Source: an uncultured Maribacter sp.
Lineage (GTDB): Bacteria > Bacteroidota > Bacteroidia > Flavobacteriales > Flavobacteriaceae
DNA: 64,000 nucleotides
Direction: 5' to 3'
Assembly: GCF_947495965.1 (NCBI RefSeq)
Contig: NZ_CANMBB010000002.1
Coordinates: forward strand, 620,001-684,000
Shown here: positions 8,102-17,205 of the stretch, piece after piece
Layout of the letters: each line of letters opens with the position of its first letter
Position numbering within the stretch: position 1 is the stretch's first letter
The notes under the pieces: model-generated
What the model was told of the DNA's origin: nothing
The model's database searches: none
What the model saw: the letters and a program-made list of their open reading frames with translations, nothing else
Translations under genes and position numbers: made by a program

Positions 8102-9469
8102 ATGTACGTAATACTAGATATAGAAACCACAGGCGGAAAATACAATGAAGAAGGTATTACAGAAATTGCTATTCATAAATTTGATGGACACAAAGTAATA
8201 GATACGTTCATTAGTTTAGTTAATCCTGAAAAAGAAATACAACCCTTTGTAGTTAAGCTTACAGGAATAAACAACAAAATGCTACGTACAGCACCTAAAT
8301 TTTATGAGGTTGCCAAACGTATCATAGAAATTACCGAAGGTGCGGTAATAGTTGCACATAATGCGCAGTTTGATTATAGAATATTAAGAACTGAATTTAA
8401 AAGACTGGGATACAATTTTGAAAGAAAAACCTTGTGCACTGTAGAACTTTCAAAAAGGTTACTACCAGATGCTGAATCGTATAGTTTAGGAAAATTAGTA
8501 AGATCATTAGGTATACCTGTTAGTGATAGACACAGAGCTAATGGAGATGCCTTAGCTACAGTAAAATTATTTAAATTACTACTTGCTAAAGATACCGATA
8601 AAGAAATCCTTAAAACTGTAATAAGAAAAGAAACCCATGGAGAACTTTCAGAAAAGCAACTTCATATTATAGAAGACCTACCTTCTGATGTTGGCGTTTA
8701 TTACATGCATAATAAAGACGGAGAAATTCTCTTTTTAGGACACAGTAAAAACATTAAAAAAAGAGTTAATGTTCATTTTACAAAAAGAGGAGATAGAGCT
8801 CGTAAACTTCAAAAAGAAACAAAGAAAGTTACTTACGAGAAAACAGGAAATGAACTAATAGCTCTATTAAAAGAGCTAGAAGAGCAAAACAAAACAAAAC
8901 CTAGATACAACAATAAGAATAAACCAAAAATATACTCACACGCGGTATATCAAGGAGAAACAAAAGAAGGCTACATTAGTTTTAATGCAAGTCATATTTC
9001 TGGCAATAGACCCAATCTTACAACCTTTAACAGTATTCATGGCGCTAAAAATTTTATCTATAAAATAAATGAAGAATTTAATTTATGTGATAAAATAAAT
9101 GGAGTATCAGAAGCTAAAAAAAACTGTTCTAAATACGATGAAAATAAATGTAATGGAGCTTGTATAGAAAAGGAACTTGTTACAGAGTATAACCAGAGAG
9201 CACTAATGGTAATTAATAAATATAGTCTTGATAATAAAAGCATAATTATTGTTGACAAAGGAAGAGAAATTGGAGAATATAGCGCTATTTTAATAAAAGA
9301 TGGTATTTTTATAGGGTTAGGATTTTATGATTTAAATTTTCAAATAAATAATTTAAACATATTAGAATCTATCATAACACCTATGAATGGTGGCAAAAAT
9401 GCCATACATTTAATTGAAACTTATCTTAGAAAAAAGAGAGTTGTAAAGATTATAGAATTGAACCCCTAA
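8102..9469 (+). CDS. DnaQ-like 3'-5' exonuclease fused to a GIY-YIG (UvrC/Cho-like) nuclease
   Basis: 455 aa in two parts. Residues 1-165 are a DEDDh exonuclease (YVILDIETTGG, HNAQFDYRIL, HRANGDALAT) like the Pol III epsilon subunit. Residues about 195-275 are a GIY-YIG domain, but the namesake motifs read GVYYMHN and FLG instead of GIY and YIG. A Cys-containing segment (LCDKING...NCSKYDENKCNGACIEKE) resembles the Cys-rich region after UvrC/Cho nuclease domains. This architecture occurs in Bacteroidetes and Actinobacteria and probably acts in DNA repair. The first domain keeps all catalytic acids; activity of the second is less certain. Confidence 0.87.
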   Translation: MYVILDIETTGGKYNEEGITEIAIHKFDGHKVIDTFISLVNPEKEIQPFVVKLTGINNKMLRTAPKFYEVAKRIIEITEGAVIVAHNAQFDYRILRTEFKRLGYNFERKTLCTVELSKRLLPDAESYSLGKLVRSLGIPVSDRHRANGDALATVKLFKLLLAKDTDKEILKTVIRKETHGELSEKQLHIIEDLPSDVGVYYMHNKDGEILFLGHSKNIKKRVNVHFTKRGDRARKLQKETKKVTYEKTGNELIALLKELEEQNKTKPRYNNKNKPKIYSHAVYQGETKEGYISFNASHISGNRPNLTTFNSIHGAKNFIYKINEEFNLCDKINGVSEAKKNCSKYDENKCNGACIEKELVTEYNQRALMVINKYSLDNKSIIIVDKGREIGEYSAILIKDGIFIGLGFYDLNFQINNLNILESIITPMNGGKNAIHLIETYLRKKRVVKIIELNP

Positions 9470-9472
9470 ATT

Positions 9473-10327
9473 TTGAACACAAAAAAAACTAACACTACTT
9501 GGAAGAATAAAATTCATGAGATTATTTATGAAGCAGATACTCCTATGGGTAAATGGTTTGATATTGTTCTTTTTATTCTGATTATAATAAGTGTAATATT
9601 AGTAATGTTAGAAAGCGTAAAAGAGATTGATGCTAAGTATCATGATGCCCTATATGCTTTTGAATGGGTAGTTACTATTTTTTTTAGTATAGAATATATT
9701 CTAAGAATAATAAGTATAAAAAAACCTTTAAAATATGTTTTTAGTTTTTATGGTATTATAGATTTTATATCTACAATCCCTTTATACATTTCTTACTTTT
9801 TTGCAGGCTCCCAAATATTTTTAGCCGTTAGAGCTTTACGGTTATTACGTGTTTTTAGAATATTAAAACTCGTGAAATTTATTGGAGAAGCATCCGAATT
9901 AACTAGGGCATTAAAAGCCAGTAGAGCAAAGATTGCTGTTTTTATATATGTAGTAATCATTCTATCCATAATAATGGGTACTCTAATGTATTATATAGAA
10001 AGTGATGATACAGGGTTTACGAGCATACCTAGGAGTATTTATTGGACAATAGTTACCTTAACCACCGTTGGGTACGGAGATATTGCACCGCAAACACATT
10101 GGGGTCAGTTTATTGCAACATTAATTATGATTTTAGGTTATGGCATTATTGCGGTTCCTACTGGAATTGTAACTACTGAGTTTGCTAAAAACAACAAACA
10201 AAAAGGTAATGCCGTTGATAATGGAAGTAACTTTGTACATACAAACACACAAAGTTGTCCAAATTGCTCTGCGGAAGGCCATAGAGACAATGCCAAACAT
10301 TGTTACAATTGCGGAGGAATCATATAA
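9473..10327 (+). CDS. Voltage-gated-type potassium channel with C-terminal zinc ribbon
   Basis: 284 aa, apparently starting at TTG (9473), three bases after the previous stop. A later in-frame ATG would remove the N-terminal amphipathic part. Six membrane segments are visible, with an S4 voltage-sensor-like helix (RALRLLRVFRILKLVKF, Arg every third residue) and the K+ selectivity filter TVGYGD before the last helix. It is an inner-membrane cation channel. The C-terminus ends in a zinc ribbon with two Cys pairs (CPNCSAEGH ... CYNCGG), unusual for a channel. Its TAA overlaps the miaA ATG (TAATG), suggesting translational coupling. Confidence 0.9.
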   Translation: MNTKKTNTTWKNKIHEIIYEADTPMGKWFDIVLFILIIISVILVMLESVKEIDAKYHDALYAFEWVVTIFFSIEYILRIISIKKPLKYVFSFYGIIDFISTIPLYISYFFAGSQIFLAVRALRLLRVFRILKLVKFIGEASELTRALKASRAKIAVFIYVVIILSIIMGTLMYYIESDDTGFTSIPRSIYWTIVTLTTVGYGDIAPQTHWGQFIATLIMILGYGIIAVPTGIVTTEFAKNNKQKGNAVDNGSNFVHTNTQSCPNCSAEGHRDNAKHCYNCGGII

Positions 10328-11244
10328 TGAAAAACACCATTATTTCTGTTGTAGGACCTACAGCTATAGGAAAAACAAAACTAGCAATTAAAATAGCGCA
10401 GCATTTTAATACTGAAATTGTTTCTGCAGATTCTAGACAATTTTTTAAAGAAATGTGTATTGGAACGGCTGTTCCTACAAAAGAGGAATTACAAGCAGTT
10501 AAGCACCATTTTATACAAAATAAAAGTATTGCAGACCCCTATTCCGTTGGAGATTTTGAAAAAGAAGGACTTTCTTGTATTGCAGAAATTCACAAAAAGC
10601 ATTCTATTGTTGTACTAGTTGGTGGTAGCGGATTGTATGTAGATGCTATAACTAAAGGCTTTGATAAATTTCCAAAAGTAGCACCTAAAATAAGAGAAGA
10701 ACTAAATAATATTTTAGTAAATGATGGCATTAGTACTCTCCAAGAGCAATTAAAACTATTAGACCCTAAATACTATGCTACGGTAGACAAAGAAAACCCA
10801 CATAGAGTAATTAGGGCTTTAGAGATTTGTATTGGCTCAAATAAACCTTATTCTTCTTTCATTACGGATAAAAAAGAAAACAGGCCTTTTAATGTAATTA
10901 CAGTAGGACTTACTGCAGATAGAGAAATAATTTACGACCGTATAAACCAAAGAGTAGATATTATGCTACAAGAAGGACTTTTAGAAGAAGTTAAATCTTT
11001 GGAAAGTAAAAAACACTTAAATGCTTTAAATACTGTTGGCTACAAAGAGTTATTTAATTATTTAAATGGAGAGTGGACTTTAGAGTTTGCTATTTCTGAA
11101 ATTAAAAAAAATACCCGCCGATTTGCCAAAAGACAACAAACTTGGTTTAAAAAAAATGAAGACACCCTTTGGGTTGATTTTAATTATGATTGGAACACAT
11201 TTTTAAGTACATTAGAAAAACACGTAAAAGAAAAAAGCATCTAA
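10327..11244 (+). CDS. miaA: tRNA dimethylallyltransferase MiaA
   Basis: 305 aa. I chose the ATG at 10327, which overlaps the channel stop and places the P-loop GPTAIGKTKLAIKIA near the start as in other MiaA proteins. Other family marks are VSADSRQFF, VGGSGLYVDAI, NPHRVIRALEI and NTVGYKELF. It adds the dimethylallyl group to A37 of tRNAs reading codons starting with U, which stabilises decoding. The stop codon lies inside the stem of the terminator that follows. Confidence 0.96.
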   Translation: MKNTIISVVGPTAIGKTKLAIKIAQHFNTEIVSADSRQFFKEMCIGTAVPTKEELQAVKHHFIQNKSIADPYSVGDFEKEGLSCIAEIHKKHSIVVLVGGSGLYVDAITKGFDKFPKVAPKIREELNNILVNDGISTLQEQLKLLDPKYYATVDKENPHRVIRALEICIGSNKPYSSFITDKKENRPFNVITVGLTADREIIYDRINQRVDIMLQEGLLEEVKSLESKKHLNALNTVGYKELFNYLNGEWTLEFAISEIKKNTRRFAKRQQTWFKKNEDTLWVDFNYDWNTFLSTLEKHVKEKSI

Positions 11245-11264
11245 AAATATTTAGATGCTTTTTT
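11231..11264. terminator. Bidirectional terminator between miaA and the response regulator gene
   Basis: A perfect 15-bp inverted repeat (11231-11245 with 11250-11264) has loop AATA. The arms are A-rich on one side and T-rich on the other, so it can end transcription from both sides. The miaA stop codon (11242-11244) is part of the stem. Confidence 0.85.
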
Positions 11265-11284
11265 ATCTTTTTAAAATACAGAGA

Positions 11285-11995
11285 TTATTCTTCTGTTTTT
11301 ACTACTAATCTAAACCCTTCTCCGTGGATGTTTAGAATCTCTACAGAATCGTCCTTTTTTAAATATTTTCTAAGTTTTGCTATATAAACATCCATACTTC
11401 TAGAGGTAAAGTAATTATCGTCTCTCCATATTTTTGTTAGCGCTAATTCTCTAGGCATTAAATCATTTTCGTGTAAGGCCAATAAACGCAACAACTCATT
11501 TTCTTTAGGAGAAAGTTTTACTGCCTCTTCTTCCCCAAATTTTAAAAATCTTAGTTTAGAGTTTAAATGAAATCCACCAATTACAAATTCAAATTTTCTA
11601 CTATCTGCCAATGTATTAGATGTCTTTCTTTGAAGTATTGCTTTAAGTTTCATTAAAAGCACTTCAGAGTCAAAAGGCTTGTTTAAATAATCATCCGCAC
11701 CAGCTTTGTATCCTTTTAAAACATCTTCCTTCATTGTTTTAGCAGTTAAGAAAACAATAGGAACATTCTCGTTCTTTTCTCTAATCTCTTTTGCTAAAGT
11801 ATACCCATCTTTATAAGGCATCATTACGTCTAAAATACAAACGTCATAATTATCCTTTTTAAACTTCTCAAAACCTTCCATACCGTTTTTAGCAAGCGTA
11901 ACATCAAAGTTATTCATTGCCAAGTAATCTTTTAAAACAATACCAAAATTTGGATCATCTTCTACTAATAATATTTTTTTCTCTACTGTCTCCAT
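11285..11995 (-). CDS. OmpR/PhoB family response regulator
   Basis: 236 aa. The receiver domain (1-120) has the acidic pair VEDD, phospho-acceptor Asp56 in CILDVMMP, the switch Thr in VFLTAK and Lys in LNKPFD. A winged-helix DNA-binding domain (about 135-232) has the usual SPKENELLRLLALH and SRSMDVYIAKLRKYL segments. It is transcribed with the histidine kinase gene six bases upstream and is its obvious partner. Direct TTAAC repeats before the kinase gene are candidate binding sites. Confidence 0.94.
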   Translation of the reverse strand: METVEKKILLVEDDPNFGIVLKDYLAMNNFDVTLAKNGMEGFEKFKKDNYDVCILDVMMPYKDGYTLAKEIREKNENVPIVFLTAKTMKEDVLKGYKAGADDYLNKPFDSEVLLMKLKAILQRKTSNTLADSRKFEFVIGGFHLNSKLRFLKFGEEEAVKLSPKENELLRLLALHENDLMPRELALTKIWRDDNYFTSRSMDVYIAKLRKYLKKDDSVEILNIHGEGFRLVVKTEE

Positions 11996-12001
11996 ATTAT
12001 T

Positions 12002-13582
12002 TTAAATTAACGGTAACTTTATATAGAAAGTACTTCCTTTTCCCTTTTCACTTTCTGCATAAACCTCACCTTGGTGATCATCTATTATTTTTTTAACATA
12101 AGAAAGCCCTAAGCCGTGCCCTTTTACATTATGAATATCTCCTGTGTGTTCTCTATAAAATTTTTCGAACACTTTCTTTAAAACCGCTTTACTCATTCCT
12201 GAGCCTTGGTCTTTTATTTTTATTATTATATTACTCTTCGCAATTTCTGTATACACATCAATCCTTGGTGCTTCTACTGAGTATTTAATTGCATTATCTA
12301 AAACATTTACAACTACATTTGTAAAATGCATTTCATTAGCCAAAACATCTGTTCTTTGTGCTTCTAAATGTGTATTTATATAACCTCCTCTATCTTCAAC
12401 AATTAATTCTACATGCGCTATTGCATCGTCTATTATCTCGTGTACATCTACCCTATCCTTACTAATATCTAACTGGTTTTTTTCTAATTTAGATATTCGT
12501 AATACATTTTCTACTTGCGCATGCATACGCTTATTTTCATCCCGTATCATTTGCAAATACCGCATTACTTTTTCTTTATCTTCTATTATTTTAGGATTCT
12601 TAATAGCTTCTACTGCCAAATTAATAGTTGCAATGGGGGTTTTAAACTCATGCGTCATATTATTTATAAAATCTGTCTTAATCTCAGATATTTGTTTTTG
12701 CTGTATTAACTGGTATATAGCTCCTGCATATGCTAGAACAATAATTAAGGTAAATAACAAGGATAAACCTGCCATACCTAAAATAGATTGTATTAAAAAT
12801 CTTTTTTTCTTCGGAAAATTAATAAGCAAAGAAAAATTAGAATTCCCTTCTAAATCTTTAAAAATAGGCGATTGGTAAATATTAGTTTTGGTATACTTAA
12901 ATTTTTTAGATTTTACTTTTGTTGGCAAACCTTTACTATAAACTCCGTATTCAAAATCTACATTTAATCCTCTATTTTTTAATTCACGGTCTAACAACAA
13001 CTCTATTTCCTGCGTAGAAACTCTTCTATGAATAGGTACTTTTTTAGCATATTCGCTAAAAACATCCTCCATTTGCGCCCTTTCTATTTCAGATAAGCCC
13101 CCAATTTTTTCAAATTTCTGAACTGCATTTAATTCATACTGCTTCCCATCTAGACCTATATTTTCTTTATAAATTGCAGTGGTACGCTTACTTGTATAGT
13201 TTTTAATTGTTGTTACGGTATCTATACTTCCATTGTCAAAGAACGTAGATGCTATATTATAATCTTCTTCTAAGATACCATGTGAATACATCCGTATCTC
13301 ATTAGAATTTATATCTCTATCTATAAAAAAGAAATTCCTTAAGTGAGAACTCTTAGGCTTTCCTATACTATCTCTAAGATTAAAATACCTATCAAAATAG
13401 TTTCTTGTTTCTCTACTAGCTATTTTATTTGTAACATTATTAAGAGCTTCTGACACTGTATTGGAAAATTGTTCTTCCTTATCTTCTACAGATTGTTTGA
13501 TCCAAAAGATTTGAACAAAAATAATTCCAACAAGTGAGAGGCTCATTAAGACAACTAAAATAACAAACAACCTCTTATTCAT
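12002..13582 (-). CDS. Membrane sensor histidine kinase
   Basis: 526 aa. Transmembrane helix 1 is at about 5-27 and helix 2 at about 265-290, enclosing a periplasmic sensor region of roughly 235 residues that I do not recognise. The kinase core follows: H-box NNMTHEFKTPIATINLA (His near residue 313), N-box NVLDNAIKYS, G1 DQGSGMS, F-box FEKFYRE, G2 GHGLGLSYV. It should autophosphorylate and pass phosphate to the adjacent regulator. The pair resembles Bacteroidetes RprX/RprY-type systems, but the signal is not evident. Confidence 0.93.
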   Translation of the reverse strand: MNKRLFVILVVLMSLSLVGIIFVQIFWIKQSVEDKEEQFSNTVSEALNNVTNKIASRETRNYFDRYFNLRDSIGKPKSSHLRNFFFIDRDINSNEIRMYSHGILEEDYNIASTFFDNGSIDTVTTIKNYTSKRTTAIYKENIGLDGKQYELNAVQKFEKIGGLSEIERAQMEDVFSEYAKKVPIHRRVSTQEIELLLDRELKNRGLNVDFEYGVYSKGLPTKVKSKKFKYTKTNIYQSPIFKDLEGNSNFSLLINFPKKKRFLIQSILGMAGLSLLFTLIIVLAYAGAIYQLIQQKQISEIKTDFINNMTHEFKTPIATINLAVEAIKNPKIIEDKEKVMRYLQMIRDENKRMHAQVENVLRISKLEKNQLDISKDRVDVHEIIDDAIAHVELIVEDRGGYINTHLEAQRTDVLANEMHFTNVVVNVLDNAIKYSVEAPRIDVYTEIAKSNIIIKIKDQGSGMSKAVLKKVFEKFYREHTGDIHNVKGHGLGLSYVKKIIDDHQGEVYAESEKGKGSTFYIKLPLI

Positions 13583-13600
13583 TCTTTGTAAAATTAAGAT

Positions 13601-13650
13601 TTAACCTATAGAAAATTGCACCTTTAACCTAACCTTAACAAAAATGTTAA
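13601..13650 (-). promoter_or_regulatory. TTAAC direct repeats and inverted repeat before the two-component operon
   Basis: TTAACCT occurs at 13601 and 13624 and TTAAC again at 13635, spaced 23 and 11 bp. The last copy also forms an inverted repeat, TTAACA-AAAA-TGTTAA (13635-13650). Tandem half-sites at 11-bp steps are how PhoB/OmpR-type regulators often bind. The position 19-68 bp before the kinase ATG suggests autoregulation. This is inferred. Confidence 0.4.
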
Positions 13651-13662
13651 AATCTCTCTATG

Positions 13663-14247
13663 CTAGCTATATACAAGCAGAGACTTATGCAATGCTTCTA
13701 CTTTTTGTTCTGTTTCTTTAATATCAATATTCTCTAGGATAAAATTTGCCTTTGCTATTTTCTCTTTATCACTTAATTGATTATTAATACGAGCTAAAAC
13801 AGCTTCCTTACTTGTAGCGTCTCTATGTAAAACTCGCTCTACTCTAAGTTCTTCCGGAGCTGTAACTAAAATTACAGCATCATATAATGAGGCTGCATTG
13901 TTTTCATACAAAAGTGCTGTTTCCTGAATTACGTATGAAGTATTTTGTTCACTTACCCACTGCAAAAAATTTTCTCGTACAGCTGGGTGCACTATAGCAT
14001 TAAGTTTTTGTAATAATTTTTTGTCCTTAAAAACTTTCCCAGCAATATAGCGTCTATTTAATTCCGATTCCTTATACGCCTCTTCTCCTAGTAATTCCTT
14101 AATTTCTTTAATCAAAACTTTAGAGGTATTCATTAAAATTTTAGCCTCCTTATCTGAATCATAAACAGGAACACCCAATGCTACAAATAATTTTGCCACA
14201 GTAGTTTTTCCGCTACCAATACCTCCTGTTAAACCAATTATTTTCAT
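13663..14247 (-). CDS. coaE: Dephospho-CoA kinase
   Basis: 194 aa. The P-loop [15 protein letters not shown] is at the N-terminus, followed by [10 protein letters not shown], the CoaE motif with the catalytic Asp. The lid region carries the basic RVERVLHRD stretch. It phosphorylates dephospho-CoA at the 3'-hydroxyl, the last step of CoA synthesis. Its start overlaps the stop of the YbbR-domain gene by four bases. CoaBC, an earlier enzyme of the same pathway, is encoded 5 kb away. Confidence 0.95.
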   Translation of the reverse strand: MKIIGLTGGIGSGKTTVAKLFVALGVPVYDSDKEAKILMNTSKVLIKEIKELLGEEAYKESELNRRYIAGKVFKDKKLLQKLNAIVHPAVRENFLQWVSEQNTSYVIQETALLYENNAASLYDAVILVTAPEELRVERVLHRDATSKEAVLARINNQLSDKEKIAKANFILENIDIKETEQKVEALHKSLLVYS

Positions 14248-15200
14248 TGTTTACTAATAATGTAGGTTGCTTTGTTTTCTATAAGAGTTGCACTATAAAC
14301 TTCATTTGGCGCACTAATAATTTTCAGTGCTACTTTTTCTTTGCCTTGTAGCATGTTATTGTAATTTGCTGTGACAACAAAATCTTTTTCCGATATTTTT
14401 TTTAATACTTCTAATTTTGCTTTACATAGAATTTTAACTCTGTCTGGGAAAATCTTTACTATAGTATCTTTAGGCAAGTTAACAACCTTAATAGGAATAT
14501 TATTAATTATTTTTTCTGAAAAACGAGAAACATCGCCTTTTACAATAATATTCTCTGTACTATAAGTTGTATTTTTTAATACTTTAGGAGTTATTATTTT
14601 AGTTCTTTTAGAAAAGTCTTCCCCAATATTGGATAACTCTATTAAAGCTGTTTTTAAATTCCGTAAGGTATCTATTTCATTTTCTGATCCCGTAACTTCA
14701 ATACTATTAGGTTCTAAAACAATAGCACCATCTAACATACAATTTTTTTGAAGTGTAAGTTTTATATTGGCATTTACTGGAATAGATTTCGTTATTATTT
14801 TAACCAACTCAAAATCTATATTCTCCTTATCCAAATCCTTTAAAACCATAGAATTTGGCAAAGCTTTTTCCACTTGTTTTTGTATTTGCTTTACAGATAA
14901 ACTAAACTTAGAGTTCTTTACTTCTTCTTCCGATAAATCTATAGCTATTTCTTTAGCACTTAACCCAAAACTTAAAAACTGAAAGCCTATAGCCTGCAAC
15001 TTTACATCTAAATTTTCTTTTGTAACAGACTTTAAAAGATACCCTTCAGGGACATTATAATATTTTAATTTAAACGTTGTGTTACTTGTATAAGATTCTG
15101 ATAGTTTATTTATAAACCAAGCTAAACTAGAAACTAGTAAAAAAATAGAAAATATTTTTACTTTTCTCTTCTTTAAATGTTTGCCTATTTTTTTTATCAA
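14244..15200 (-). CDS. YbbR-like domain-containing membrane-anchored protein
   Basis: 318 aa. A basic N-terminus and one transmembrane helix (about 15-32, [13 protein letters not shown]) are followed by an extracytoplasmic region with repeated beta-rich modules. Segments such as [18 protein letters not shown] and [16 protein letters not shown] are typical of YbbR-like domains. In Firmicutes, YbbR (CdaR) proteins regulate the diadenylate cyclase CdaA, but no such gene is adjacent here, so the role is unknown. It overlaps both coaE and the glycosyltransferase gene by four bases, forming a coupled operon. Confidence 0.8.
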   Translation of the reverse strand: MIKKIGKHLKKRKVKIFSIFLLVSSLAWFINKLSESYTSNTTFKLKYYNVPEGYLLKSVTKENLDVKLQAIGFQFLSFGLSAKEIAIDLSEEEVKNSKFSLSVKQIQKQVEKALPNSMVLKDLDKENIDFELVKIITKSIPVNANIKLTLQKNCMLDGAIVLEPNSIEVTGSENEIDTLRNLKTALIELSNIGEDFSKRTKIITPKVLKNTTYSTENIIVKGDVSRFSEKIINNIPIKVVNLPKDTIVKIFPDRVKILCKAKLEVLKKISEKDFVVTANYNNMLQGKEKVALKIISAPNEVYSATLIENKATYIISKQ

Positions 15201-16213
15201 AGTATACTGTTAGTTTTAAAAAACAAATTTGGAAATATTTCTCTTGGTTTCTTTTTACTAAAGTTAATCCAAAAAGTAGATTTTAAAAAACCGTATCCAT
15301 AACCTACAAACTGAATAACCACAGCAACCAAAGAGAGCGCTGCAACACTAAAATTCTTATTCTGTACTAAAGAATTAAAAAACAATACTACAAAGTAGAT
15401 TTTATAAAATGCTAAAGGAATCCAAATACCAAATAACAGTAATAAAATAGAAACTATAAAACCAATACAAAATAGCGTAGGAAACCAATATGTTATTTTT
15501 TGTGTTTCTGGATGCCATTTATTTAAAATTGGCCTAACCATCCCAAACTTATTTACTTGTATATAAAATTTATTCCAATCTATTCTTCTTTTATGATACA
15601 CATATGCTTCTGGTATTAGTTTTGTATCATAACCTTTATTCCAAATACGTATGGTTAAGTCTGGATCCTCTCCTGGGTGAATATTACCGTAACCGCCTAC
15701 ATTCTCAAATGCTTCTTTAGAGATCCCCATATTAAAACTACGAGGCTGAAACTTGTCTACTGCCTTTTTTCCACCTCTTATTCCTCCTGTAGTAAAAAAA
15801 GAGGTCATTGCATAATTAATTGCTTTTTGCACTGTAGAGAAAGATTCATGTGCCGCATCTGGACCTCCATAACAGTGTACAAAATTTTCTTGCAAAGATT
15901 TTTCTGCTACTTCTAAATATTGAGGCGGAATTATACAATCGGAATCTAGCACTATAAAATAATTTCCTTTTGCTCTTCGCATTCCATAATTTCTAGAATC
16001 TCCTGGGCCAGAATTAAATTTCTTATAGTAAGATATATTTAATTTTGATGCAAAACTTTGTACCACATTTTCTGAAGAAACTGTAGAACCGTCCTCTATA
16101 AGTACTATCTCAAAAGGTTTTACATACGTTTGCTTAGAAAGACTTTCTAAGAGCTCCAAAACCTCATTAGGCCTATTATAAACAGGAACAATAAAAGAAA
16201 AAGACAAATCCAT
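15197..16213 (-). CDS. Family 2 glycosyltransferase, membrane-anchored
   Basis: 338 aa. The N-terminal GT-A domain begins FSFIVPVYNRPNEVLELLES. The nucleotide-sugar-binding DxD is in FIVLDSDCIIPPQ, and the acceptor-side motif reads PGEDPDLTIRIW (an ED acid/base). The last third has two or three hydrophobic helices that would anchor it in the inner membrane. It probably transfers a sugar to a lipid or polysaccharide; donor and acceptor are unknown. It is first in the GT2-ybbR-coaE operon and follows the fabI terminator. Confidence 0.88.
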   Translation of the reverse strand: MDLSFSFIVPVYNRPNEVLELLESLSKQTYVKPFEIVLIEDGSTVSSENVVQSFASKLNISYYKKFNSGPGDSRNYGMRRAKGNYFIVLDSDCIIPPQYLEVAEKSLQENFVHCYGGPDAAHESFSTVQKAINYAMTSFFTTGGIRGGKKAVDKFQPRSFNMGISKEAFENVGGYGNIHPGEDPDLTIRIWNKGYDTKLIPEAYVYHKRRIDWNKFYIQVNKFGMVRPILNKWHPETQKITYWFPTLFCIGFIVSILLLLFGIWIPLAFYKIYFVVLFFNSLVQNKNFSVAALSLVAVVIQFVGYGYGFLKSTFWINFSKKKPREIFPNLFFKTNSIL

Positions 16214-16243
16214 AGAAACCTAATTTGTGAGTAAATTTACGTA

Positions 16244-16286
16244 AAAAAACAAATTGACTTCCAGGAATAGTATTCCCAAAAGTCAA
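16244..16286 (-). terminator. Terminator after fabI
   Basis: TTGACTT (16254-16260) pairs with AAGTCAA (16280-16286), and inner bases GGAATA/TATTCC extend the stem. On the minus strand it is followed by a T-rich run (16244-16250). It lies between fabI and the glycosyltransferase gene. Confidence 0.65.
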
Positions 16287-16314
16287 CCTTAAAAATTATT
16301 TATATAAAATAACT

Positions 16315-17124
16315 TTATTCAAACTTATCCATTACTTCTCTACTAACTCCTGTATTAGAAAAACCACCATCATGAAATAAATTCTGCATAGTAACTTTAC
16401 GGGTAAGATCCGAGAATAATGTTATGGTATAATCTGCACAATCCTGCGCTGTTGCGTTACCTAATGGTGCCATTTGGTCTGCAAAATTAATAAAGCCATT
16501 AAACCCTTTAATTCCCTGACCAGCAGTTGTTGCAGTAGGAGATTGTGAAATAGTATTAACTCTTACTTTTTTATCTTTCCCAAAGAAATAACCAAAACTA
16601 CGTGCTACAGATTCTAAATATGCCTTATTATCTGCCATATCATTATAATCAGGAAAACTTCTTTGCGCTGCCATATACGTTAAGGCAACAATACTTCCCC
16701 ACTCGCTCATAGCGTCATTCTTATATAATGTTTGCATTACCTTATGAAAAGACAACGCAGATATATCCCAACCTTTAGCAGTAAAGTCATAGTTCTCATC
16801 CATATAAGATCTTCCTTTACGAACATTTACAGACATTCCTATAGAATGTAAAACAAAATCTATTTTACCTCCCAAAATCTCCATAGATTTTGTTACAAGG
16901 TTTTTTAAATCTTCCTCACTAGTTGCATCTGCAGGTATAATTTCCGAACCTGTTTGCTCTCCAAGTTCTTTTAATTGACCCATACGTAAAGCAATTGGCG
17001 CATTGGTCAAAACAAAAGTACCTCCTTCTGCATGTACACTTAATGCTGTTTTCCATGCAATAGAATTTTCATCTAATGCTCCAAAAATAATTCCTCTTTT
17101 GCCTTTTAATAAATTATATGCCAT
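16315..17124 (-). CDS. fabI: Enoyl-[acyl-carrier-protein] reductase FabI
   Basis: 269 aa, the expected size. The FabI-type nucleotide-binding loop is RGIIFGALDENSIAW rather than the classic SDR GxxxGxG. The active site TYMAAQRSFPDYNDMADNKA holds the Tyr-x6-Lys pair of FabI, and KVRVNTISQSPTATTAGQGI follows. It reduces trans-2-enoyl-ACP with NAD(P)H in the last step of each fatty-acid elongation round and is the target class for triclosan. An exact TATCTTTG promoter element lies 30 bp upstream of the start. Confidence 0.95.
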   Translation of the reverse strand: MAYNLLKGKRGIIFGALDENSIAWKTALSVHAEGGTFVLTNAPIALRMGQLKELGEQTGSEIIPADATSEEDLKNLVTKSMEILGGKIDFVLHSIGMSVNVRKGRSYMDENYDFTAKGWDISALSFHKVMQTLYKNDAMSEWGSIVALTYMAAQRSFPDYNDMADNKAYLESVARSFGYFFGKDKKVRVNTISQSPTATTAGQGIKGFNGFINFADQMAPLGNATAQDCADYTITLFSDLTRKVTMQNLFHDGGFSNTGVSREVMDKFE

Positions 17125-17153
17125 TTTCCTGTTCTTAGGTTTTTTATAAAAAT

Positions 17154-17161
17154 CAAAGATA
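17154..17161 (-). promoter_or_regulatory. -7 promoter element before fabI
   Basis: On the minus strand TATCTTTG matches TAnnTTTG exactly, about 29 bp before the fabI ATG. Confidence 0.5.
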
Positions 17162-17205
17162 TTTAAAATATGTTAAAAAAATAGTAGTTAAGCACCTATA
17201 AATAT

